A program made the translations under genes and the position numbers. A stretch of 64,000 nt of DNA from Ischnura elegans (lineage: Eukaryota > Arthropoda > Insecta > Odonata > Coenagrionidae), in NCBI RefSeq assembly GCF_921293095.1, contig NC_060257.1:92183449-92247448 (forward strand), given 5' to 3'. This document shows, in pieces, positions 44,965 to 56,900 of the stretch. Positions within the stretch are counted from its first letter, which is position 1. Every line of letters begins with the position of its first letter. The notes beneath the pieces were generated by a model. It ran no database searches. It was not told the DNA's origin and saw nothing but the letters and a program-made list of their open reading frames with translations.

Positions 44965-47900
44965 GTAAGAGGTCATGGTTTAAATCATATTTAATCTCAC
45001 CTTATGTATTTGTCATGCCGTAATTTTATTTTCAGTGGAGGAAATCATGCATCTCATTGATTGTGTGGCGGCGAGCATATCCAACGGTAACTTGGATGTA
45101 GCAATGCAAGGAAATGTTATTAACATGTGTAATAACCTCAAGGCTTATGGTCAGCAGTTAGAAACCATTTATAAAGGTAAAGATTATTTTACCATCTCCA
45201 TGGTGCTATTTGTTTTGTGCGATTTTGTATGTTACATTGTCAGGCACACTGGGGCACACTAAGGTATGATTTTTGAGTTAAAATTTTTATGAAGTTTCTG
45301 TACTATGGAAACCTATGCATATGTTGAGAAAAGTTTCATTTATTCACTGAGGTTATGGTGGTAACTACAACTGGATTCCATTTGTTGAAATATTTTTTTT
45401 TGCCATTTAAATCACTTTCGAATATTTCATGTACCACTTTCAATGTATTGATCTACTTCATAAATTAGTCTAGTAAATTTGCCACTACCTTGTTAGAAAC
45501 CCGTTTCAATGCCATTTTTTTCGCCCAATGTGGTAGTGGGTACTTAGTTACGTAGATTTGCCTTGTACCTTACTCTTCATTTGCTAGGGTGTGATAGTTA
45601 AAGAGCCCCTTATAGGAGAGTAATTTGTTAGTGTGTGTTATTTAGCATGAAAATTGCACAATATTTTTTACTCCTAGCTATTTTAATCGGAATCAATATC
45701 CTATTACCAAGTCGAGAATAAACATTCATATTCATTGCATTCAACACTGTTACTAATGATTTCAGTCCGTAGCTTTCATGCTTAAAGCTTCTCACTCTAT
45801 CTCTCCATGGACTACTCAGCAAGTCTGTTGCTATTTTTTATTATTTAGATCAGCTGGACCGTGCTTTTGTGACATTTCGCAACGGCTGTCGGGAAGAACA
45901 ATTGGATATTTTGTCAAGACTTCATCTTTTAGAGATAATTGAATTGAGAGCAATGCAATGGCAAAGCAAGGACACGGACACTTATTACAAACAGAAACTC
46001 TATCAGCTAGAGGTGAGTTTTGATACGTAAGAATTCTGTATATGATTAGAGATCTATTGTTACTTGTTTCTTCTAAGAGTAAAAGTTATGTTTCAACAAA
46101 TGTGGTGTTACACTCATTGTACCACGTCCTATCTTTTTGACATATTCTCCTTGAACTTGGTGAATGCTTAGCTCTATTTAAGTGTTCCTTCATAATATTA
46201 TACTTTCACTCATTGCTCTTATGATTTGGTACAAGCATCTTAAGTTGAAATTATTAGTCAATGTCCTCATGCTATTGTCAATGTGCATCAGCTTGCATTG
46301 TAATCCAAAATTCATTGGCTCGTGTACTGTGGGTGAAAAAAGTACCTCCAAAAGTGAAGTGGAGCCTCTTCTGCTCCTAAATGAATCTTGACTATCTCTA
46401 TTGCTGTATGCTATCCTAAGGTCACAAATGTGAAAATCGAAATACAAGCACTGTTGGATGGATTGTTGTTCCAAAGGTTTGACCCAATTTTTGCATTGTG
46501 CAACTTAGAAGCGGGCAAATGGGCTTGGAAATAAGCACTCATACAGCACAAACTGTTTTAATTGCTTGTTTATTCCATTTTACATCAGGATATTCACGTT
46601 TTTAAATGGTGTTCTAGTCCGCCACATTTGGTAAAAGACAGCTTTTTGAAAGATTTAGTTTGGGTGTAGGTACGGTTTTCAAAATGTATCTTTCCATTTC
46701 CTGCTAGTTTCAATGCGTTTTGTACAGTTTTTAAAACGTTTTTCTTCTGAGGGAAAAAGTTAGTAGCAGCGTTGAAATCACTTTTAATACTGGAATGAAA
46801 CGTTTTTTTCTCATGCTAATTAATGGATACACTTCATTTTTTTCATTTAGGGCAATTTATTATAACCCACGGATATATTTACCAACCATCACAAACAATA
46901 GGGTAGTTTCCTTCATCAAAGAAATTGAAAGGAATTGATTGCGATTCGTTACCCACCATTAGTGTATTCATAATATGATAAATTATTTGGTTTTAGAAAT
47001 CCCAGTTTAGACGAATGACAATGGTCAATTTTGACTGCATTTGAAAAAGGAAGCTTATGAACACAGAGCAAATAATTTACTACACCAGTGAAAAATTTAC
47101 TGTAGTGATGATTTCATGAACGATAGAAAATTGATGAAATGGAATCAAAACTACATTACTTTAAAAAAATCATGTAAAGACATAAGAAAACCAGAGTAAA
47201 TTATTTTGGTATTCCGAAAGCAGATAGCTAAAATTAAATGAAAACAATTTTCTCGCAGAAATAGCAAATCTTATTGAGGTAAAAGGGTGGCAAATGGAAA
47301 TAAACGGTACCACTAATAATTGCACATCAAAACAATCCAGGAAAAAAGGTTGACAGAAATGATTGTCCACTTATGTAGCATTAATTATTTTGACCTGTTT
47401 GAAAAATTCACAAATACAGAGTGCGGCAGCGTAATTTCTAGAGATGTGCAAATAGTATCCACGAATACTCGAATACGATATACGAATACGAGTATTCGAT
47501 ATAAAAAACTCTAAGTCGTTTTGTGCATGTAGCGCCGTTTTAGGCAAGTTGACAAACTACATCAAATTCGCGGATTAGAGCGGTGAAAAGAGTTTGACGT
47601 GGGGAACCGAAAATGATTTGTTGAAAAAATCCGAAAAGCCCTGGTTTTACCCACCAGGAGAACCTCAGTGCCGTGGGATAGCAACCTTAGGGCATTTCCC
47701 ACGATCTGCTATCCCCCTCCATTCAGCACTCGCCTCACCCACTCTGACGCTCTCCTCTTCTCCGAAATCTAACAAAAGGTCCCAGCTCGTGCAGGGTTCG
47801 TATTATGAAGACCTTAGCTTCGAAAAAAATATCAAGTTACATGAGAACAATAAAAACGTGTTTCAAGCCCTCCCCCATTTTCTCACCCACTGACCTTTTT

Positions 47901-50900
47901 CTGGCTACCTGCTTCAAAGTTCCCAGTTTCTGTAGGTCAACTGCTGCATGAATCACCTATTAGCCCAAAAGGTGTCAAACAATGACTTTCGGCAATTGAT
48001 ATTACACCTTTATTGGATTGAAATATTAGTAATGTGCGTGTAATTTAAAAAAGAATAAGACCAAATGCGACGCATTTCTGACTTTATTTAAGCATTTTAC
48101 GCAAGGAAATAAATGTCAAAATGCGACGGAGAATTAGCTTTCTGGCAAGACTCGATATGAGCAGCAGAGCTTCTCGGAAGTTGATGCGGTATTTTTTTCC
48201 GAAAACATATATCAAGTTACAATTTATGAGTTACAAGAATTTACAAGTTAAATCTCTATTGTTTCATTCACAGACGAAGGGATATTTTCTCAGAATATTT
48301 GGTTTCTCCCTGCTAGCAATTCGAATTCATCTTCTTATCTCGTGAGAACTTCCTAAGATGGACTGAAAATAATGGAAGAAAATCCGGTGGAAATGCGTGT
48401 GTATTTTGCAAAACGCCTCAGATTGTCCTCTAGCACTTGACAGCAGGAGTGGGGGTAAAGCGAGCTACCTGTTGAAAATAAGAAGTTGGATGAAGCCGAG
48501 TATCAGATGGGCGTGCTGCTGAAATGGCGTTTGGTAGATAAGAATGTATACATCAGACAGAAATCCATCGTAGCAGTGTAAATGCTGAGATGGCATGCAA
48601 TCATTTTTCACGAGGTGGTGTATCCCCTTAGAATATTTGAAAGAGATTGCATCAACTATATGCCCAATTGTTTCCATAAAATTAAAATATTCCATTAATC
48701 AGCTAAATTCCTGTTCGAATCCTTTAAAGGAAATCAAAATTACTCCCCAAAAGCTTGTGTTTCCTGCTGCATAGGCAACCGAGTCAAACATTCCTGCATT
48801 CATCGTTTAGTATTCGAGTTAGATAAATCTGCTATCCGACCCATCTCTAGTAATTTCCTATTTTCAAAATTTATTAAATCCCATTGTATCAATCAGAAAC
48901 TCTTTGTTTTTTATAATGAAGGCACATGTCTAAAGCTATGTTTCACACAATTCTGAAGACCAAACCAGGTAGGTGATATCCCCCATTCTCAAGACAATGA
49001 GTAAACCATTTTCTGGCATTCGTCATGGCCGTTACCAGCATAACAGGGGGTATGCTGGCTAATTCATCCTGAATGTTGGTATTCAAAGCTTGAAGGGAAG
49101 GGCGGATCGGAAAAATCAATTTTTTTCAAATCTGGCCGCTTGAAAAAAAGTTGTGGGACTGATAAAAAATAAGGCCTGAAAATTTTGAGACCTCAAGGTG
49201 AACCCCTGACCCTTGTTCAAATGCAATTTAGGGGGGGAGGGTCAAAATTCGAAAAATTTAATACAAAATGGCCTTCAATGCTCTTGAAGTGTGAGCCAAC
49301 TGAATGATGCATGACGGTGATTGAATTTTGCAGAAGCAACACTTTATAGTCACACTTCTCAAACGAGGCCTCTGGTGCTCCGCTACGACATCAATCAACT
49401 GAATGGCGCCCATTTTAGAAAAGGAAGTTATATCGCCACACCCTGTATTTCTCGTATATTTGTTAGCAAGTTCCACTTGCAAATGGACAACTCTGGCCGG
49501 ATCAAATCATGGACCAAGAGGTGCAGGTTACTAAGCTGAGAGAGTGATCCTACAAAAAACGGTGCTGGGGTGATTATGGGAGGGTATTCAAAAAACCGTG
49601 CAAAGATCAATATCCAAGAGTGTAGTCAGATGAACGTTGCCGAGGTCTAAGACTGAGAAAACAGGGAATGCCAAACTGCAGTCATTAGAACTTCCACGAG
49701 GCACTCAGATACTCTGGTTTTCTGGAAGTGTAGGAATTTTTCAAATAGACAGAAGACGGCGATGATTGTCGAGTGAGATGCATGCACTGCACTGCCAACA
49801 GAAGCATCCCGAAGTATCCTTGAGAGCTGCAGCGGCAAAGTTATGTGAAGATTTTATTGCTGGAACGAATAATCCACCATTCTTGGATTATGGCAAAAAA
49901 GCAGAATTACTTTATCACGTAATAATTTGGAAAGTTCATAGTAAATACAGATAGGATGGAGCATTAAGAAGAAATAAACTTTAGTTACATTGGGACCAAT
50001 TACCCAAAACCATACCCAGTAAGCTGAGAATTTATTGAACCATATGGTCAATTAATATATAAATAAATAGTCACACTTATGCCTTTTGCTGCACTAAAAT
50101 TGGTTGCCTATTTGGATGAATGAGTTTTTAAACTAGGGTGTCTTGCTTTTGTTTACATGCAGTTAGTGATGTATTTTGAATGGTTTGGTTGTGTGCTGTG
50201 TTTTTGTGTGCAGGCAGGGCAGAATGAGGCAGCCCAGGGAACAACTAGTGGAGGTGTGACGCCCACCACGCCAAACCCAGCATCAACCACTCCATCGTCT
50301 GTGAGCACCATCAGTGCTGCCAGTCCGACTCAGACGATGCTGGGCCAAGGAGAGGTGGTCAAATCGTCAGGGAAATATTCCAACCCAACCAAAATCCCAA
50401 ATAAGAATTACTTCAGGGATGAAGTAGTGATTCGTAATTCAGATTCCGGAAAAGGTAATTTATTTTCTCTTAGGTTGATCGTTCTTTTAATTATTTTGGT
50501 TTATCATGCTTTAAATTGAACTTATGTTCTACATGACTATTGAATAAGACCTATTTTGCAGTTCAGTTATTGCTTGAATCACTCTAAAAAGATAATTTTG
50601 CATCTATTTTTATTGTTTAAATATTTACTGGATAGTCTGGCCTTGAATAAAAATGGCATTGTTATAAAATGTGTGCATGTATAGAAACTGTTGATACTAA
50701 GAGCCTCGAGGATAAATGAATTGTGTATTGAAATGGGTCAGTTTGATTCAACTGTTATGGTTCTACCTGTGCTTGAACTTATGGAACAGTAGCACTAACG
50801 CCGTGGGATTCTTATATTTTACCTTACAGAAAAAAATCTCTGTAAAGCAGACATGTTTTAGGAACGTTGGGGGCATTCATTGATTACGTGATTAGATGAT

Positions 50901-53900
50901 TTTGGCAATTTTTGGACCTCCCCTCTCCCTTAGTGAGATTTGGCTTGACCCTATCCCCCACCATCTAATCTCACCTGAGATTGTTCAAATGTGTATTTTC
51001 AGAGTAAATGTGTTAATGTATGCTACAATGAGTTGGATTTATAAAAAAAAGAACATGTTTAATTATTTTTTTAAGATTAGTTGCGACTAGTATTTAAGAT
51101 AACTAAGATCGCAATTTTGCCCTGTTTCTTGCAGAAAAAAATTGTGTGAAACTTGCCAGGTCCCCCTTTCTCCCCCACGTGAGATTCTGCTTGACCCCTC
51201 TCCCTAAACATAATTAATGGATACCCCTTACATGTGTATCACTCATTCACTTAGAGATTCAATCTTGAGGTTGATTTCGATGGTTGATGGTAGAGTTCAC
51301 TCAAGACTAAGCCACAGTTATGTGAAATTCACTCATTCAGGTAAGGGGATTAAGTTCTTTTTCCTGGGCCACCTTGTACTTTTAGGATTTTTATGACAGG
51401 GTGTGTGAAGGCTTCACCCGGGATTTGGAGACCCTTGTATCGGTATACAAGAGCTCTCCCCCCCACCTCCCACCTGTATATGATTCTTCTAATCTTGTTC
51501 CCTTTCATTTCAGCATAAAGAATTTTTTCAATATCTGTTTGAGTGTTTGTTATTTTAATTATGTTTGATGTATGTATTCATTTTAAAGCACATTTGTTTC
51601 AATTTGTGCACCATTGATCTGAGAATGACCTCAATTTCATCATTTAGTTAAGGTTTTTTTTTGTCTAAGATGAGGCATCATCCTAAACATCTAAATAGGC
51701 ATGTTGCTTTTTGGAGTGTACACCCACCGAACCACATCCAACTATGACTGCCTCATGTGCAACTTGGTGGGATGTGACTGTTTGATGTGGTGTCTGAAAT
51801 ATGCTTTCTGCCATCGCACAGCGTTATGATGCATCTCAACAATCCCAGATACATGGTCATGTTGCTACTTATTGTAGCCACATGATGTGTGGCTTTTGGA
51901 AGTGCCAAAAATTGTTTTGTGACATTTCATTTTCAAATTATTCACAACTATGCAAATTAAGGCTAATGCAATCTTATTCCTCGGTGAAATAGAGCTGATG
52001 CGAAAGAAAAGCCGTAAGTAAAGATGAAAATAGGAAGTGCTTCTTGTTTCATCTTCTGATATAACAAGTACCTGATATTACTTTCAATTTTGTGTGAATT
52101 ATCAGCACTTGTTAAACCGAGCTTAAATTGTAGCTACATTGTAGATATGTGTAATTATGTTTTTTTTATCCTTATAGCAGAGCTTTTTTTCCTATTATTA
52201 GAAGTGTTAGAAGATTGGTTGCTCTGATCATGGTGTCATTCTTTGATCTTTTGTCATGTCAATGATATTACAGTAAAACCTCACCTTAACGAACTCCCGC
52301 TAAACGAAGAACTCCGTTCAACGAACAAATGCTATTGGTCCGGCCAATTGCCTATGTAAACACATTAGTGAAAAACCCCGATGAACGAACTCCTCTTTTA
52401 CGAAAACTCCCGATCAACGAAATGAAATTTCGGCGCGATCGAGTGAAATTCACCTCCTAATAACCAATTTTTCCGGTTAAATTTTTATTTTCATATGAAT
52501 AATTTAATATTCGTAGCGTTGGAGGGCAAATCAGAGACTTCCCCTGAATAAGCCAATCAGAATCGTCATTATTAACCGTAACCATAGCCTTCCGTCGTGT
52601 GTTTCCGCCGACCCCAACTCGCGGCGAATTGCGAAAAATGTTAATGCTGACTTTCGTAAATAACTCTATGTCCCAATATTTACACGCTCAAAGATATGAT
52701 ATCTAGAGCTATGTACTTCGATCGCATTCTTTTGACGGTTGTTTAAGATACTTTACAGAATTACAAAGCGTAAATTCCGAGAAGCATTTTTTTTCACTCG
52801 CCGCCATCTTGGATAACTTCTTTAAAATTTAACTAAATTACGGAAGATACAATGTGCGCGCGCTAGAAGATGAAAGCCAAAATTTGCATCTCTTAACTAT
52901 CTTTAATATATGACTCAGTAGTTACTCTTGTTTCATTCACATTGTTTATTTCAACATCATCTAAAAAATAGGAGAAACTTTTGCATTTGCCGCAATCTTG
53001 GATAAAAAATATTCGCACTTAAGACACGAAAGCCAACATTTCCCATTGATCTAGACGTTACTTGAATTGAGTGCTTTATACTAAAGGTCAGTCTCTGTCT
53101 GTCGGCGATTGTAGCGATGTCCTAACGTGATGTGAAGCGGTGTTGATTTTCTCCTGAGAAAAAGGTTTGCGACGCCCGTCAATTGTTGCATGAAGAAGAC
53201 GACACAGTCTAAACATGCCATATTTAGACTGGGCCAATGGTGATGCCTCACCCCTGTGGTAGCAGCAAAAATCCATGAATGACAGCGGGATTAATTCAGC
53301 GGTGGTTGGCGGGAGTTGATGCACTCATGGGGAAAGTAGATTTCTTCCTCGATCGCTGCACGGGCCCAAACATAGGACTAACAATAAAAAATGTGCGTGT
53401 TATTTTCTTCCCCCCAACTGCAATAGCTAAGTTGCGACCTCTCGACCGAGGGGTCATTTCTGCGGCATTACCGTCGGATTTTAGTGGAGTTTTTGGTTTG
53501 TCGAATGGATGTAAGGGATCGGCGAAATTGATGAGGACCATTTTGCAGGTAATGCAAGGGCTTTGCAAAGCTTGGAAGCGTGTCGCACCTGCCACCATAT
53601 TTAGTTATTTTGCAAAAACCGGGTTTGCAGTCAACAGCATCATTATCGTGACTTATTTTACTTCAAGAACTCCTGCATGAGGCCTTCCAAGCTGTTTTCT
53701 TATCGGGAGTTGTCAATCCGGTTTGCAGTCAACTGCGACCACGCGATGGAGAGTGATGACGAAAGCCGTGAATCCTGGCAGGGTCTCTCAAAAGTCATGA
53801 ATATTGAAGGGTCGTTTGATGAGTTCACTAGAATAGACTCAAATTTCGTAATCCGCGAAGCCAGCGAACTGAGGGTTGCAGAATATAATTTCTCGAAAAC

Positions 53901-56900
53901 TCATTTTTCAAAATCGTGACGTATTTTACTTCGAGAACTCCTGCATAGGGCCTTTCAAGATGTTTTCTTATCGGCAGTTGTCTATCCGGAATGCGATGGA
54001 AATGATGCTAGTACAATGAATTATTTACGAAGCCCGCGACCGCAAATATTGCTATGGAGTATTCTGGATTCGACTACTATAAAGAAATGCTGCCACCCAC
54101 TGAGCTTTAATGGGTCGACGAAAGTCGCACTCGCGCCGTTATGGTAGAGCGATCTTAATTTCATGATGAAGCTATAATTGGCGCTGTTACTTTAACTTTA
54201 TATTAGTAATGGTCAAATCTATCGAATTCTTAATTTTTCAGTGTAAACTTCGCGAATACATGTACTCTATTTCAAATATTGAGAATAAAGGGATGGCCTC
54301 GCACTCACCGCTACGTTGCATACATTTTTGAAAACCGATGAAAAAGCACGCGAAACGATTGAATAATACGAACTGAGGCTTCCTAAATGTGGTCTATTGC
54401 CCGCGATTTGCATTGCAGCTGAAAAAATAAGCACTGTTTTGAAGTATGCGAAGGTAGAATGAAGATAACGCATGCAGACTTGCTTCAATTTCCGAGCCCC
54501 TAGAATGATGCAACGTGCGCATCACCTCCGGGGAACGAACTCCCGATCAACGAAACGGCAAAATTTCGGTCCCTTGAGTTTCGTTTAAGAGAGGTTTTAC
54601 TGTATATGGTTATAATTAGATACATGGATGAGTTGTCAATCCTCGGGTAAGTTTAATAAAGTTTTCTGTTGTGTGCCACACAGTGATGGGAATCAAGGGA
54701 CGAAGGGTTCACATGATTGAAGAGCTGAGTGAGACCATCATTTCATTCCAGCGAGGTATGAGAGCAGAGGGAGGGAAGCACTCTCTCTCTCTGCGTGTTT
54801 GCGCATTGTGTCAATAACCTCAAGTGTCTGGCCCCAACTGATGAAAGACTCTAACATGATGTGTTTCTTGTGTCTGCATGGGTCTCTATTTCCACTAGAC
54901 CTGTTGTATCTCATCTGTTCTTCAATTATGCTTTTCAATCATTCTTAGCATGATGTTTGTGGTGAGTGATAACAAAACTTAATCATTCCAATGGTTTGGC
55001 GATTAAATAGCATTAGGATTGGTAATGAGCACTGATTCCATTGCAATATTCCCTTTGCATGTAAGGAAAGGGTATACATCTACAGAGTAGTTTTGGCCCC
55101 ACATCTGCTTTGTGTTTTGCTTTGATGAAATTGTACTTCATTGACTGAGAACCCTGCGACCTAATCTTTGTAATTTACCTACATCCTAAGTGCATAATGC
55201 ATCAAGTGATAACAATAGCATGCTCTTGAGATTTGTCATAATCATTAAAATAATTGCATTAATTTACCGTATTCTGTTACCAATTTTGTTGAAAAAAGTG
55301 TTAAAACTAAATTGTTATACTAGGAAACTAATTAATGGCCACATTAAGATAGTTAACGTCCTCTATGCCAAACCTGGAACTCTGGTTTTAATTACACAGT
55401 GGAACCCCGATTTATCGTTTGCTGCTCCTGGTCCCAAATTAAGTTCCATAAAGACAAAGTAATTTTTTCCCGCATCTATCGTTCCCCGAAGTATTGTTTA
55501 CCCGCATTTATCGTTTGAAGATCGCGGTCCCGTCGTATAATTTTCCCGCATCTATCGTTTGACGAAAATGAGACGAAGTGTTTACAACGTGTTGTTTACG
55601 GCTAATAACGACAGACACAAAGTTTGAATCTTCCCCAGGAGATTGAAATACGATAGGGAGAAGCTGAGTGCCGTGGGATAGTTACATTATCGCATTTCCC
55701 AAGATCCGGTATCCCCCTCCATTCAGCACCCGCCTACCCCCGTCTGAAGCTTTCCTCTTCCCCGAAATAAAAAGAAAGGTTCCAGCTCGAGCAGGGATCG
55801 TATTACGAAGACCTTAGCTTGGAAAGAAAATATCAAGTTACTCGAGAACAAAAGAAACCTTTTTCACGCTTCCCCCTTTCTCGACCGCTGACTTTTTTTT
55901 TTAGCTGACTCGCTTCAAAGATCCCCACCTCTGGAGGTCAACTGCTGCATGAGTCACTGATTAGCCCAAAAGGTGTGTAAAAATGAATTTCGGCTATTGG
56001 TATTATACTTTTATTAGATTGAGATATTAGTGATGTGCACGTAATTCAAAAAAGAATGATACCAAACGCGACGTATTTCTAACGTTATTTAACCATTTTA
56101 AGCAAGGAAATAGTTGGAATAATAAGATGGTGATTTCTGGCGAATATGGATATCATCGCAGCTGATAGTGAGCTTCACGGATGTTGATGCGGATTTTTTT
56201 TCGAAAACAGGGCGTCTGATTACAATTTACGAGTTATGCTACAAGTCTCACTTGTCTGAGGTGCTAGCGAAGCGATGTCTTCTCAGGATATTTTGTTTCT
56301 CCCTACTAGCAATCTGAATTCATCTGCTCATCTAGAGATACGCTACTTATTGTTAGAAATGAGTGGATAAGTTGCCTTCTCTTTAGGATAAAAAATTTGC
56401 GCAGTCTTATGGTCATGCTTCACCCTCTGGAGTAAGCTCTGCTTACGCCGTACGCGATAGCATTAGTGCCGGACTTCACCTCGTACCAGTGGTTCCGTAC
56501 TTTCCAGGGTGGGTTGACTTAAAACGGGCAAGTGTTTTCCGTGTGGGTTCAATAGAGTCCGGTTTCATTTTTATTAGTTTTATTCTTATTCATCTTCGGA
56601 CCATGGCCCTTCCGAGGACACGAGTGAGAACTTTAAAAGATAGACTGAAAATAATTGAAGACGAAGAAAAGGATCCGGGCTAGAAATGCGTGAATATTAC
56701 AGCACGCCTCGGTGTGTCCGCTAGTACATGACGGCAGGGGTGGGGGTAGAGCGAGATCCCCCATGAAAACAAGAAGTGGGATGAAGCCGAGGATCAGGTG
56801 GGCGTGCCGCTGACAATTAACGCTTCATTGCCTCAATCATATTAAAAATTTAATTGCAAGAAAGGAACACTTCAAATAATAAACTATTTTTGGCCTTCGT

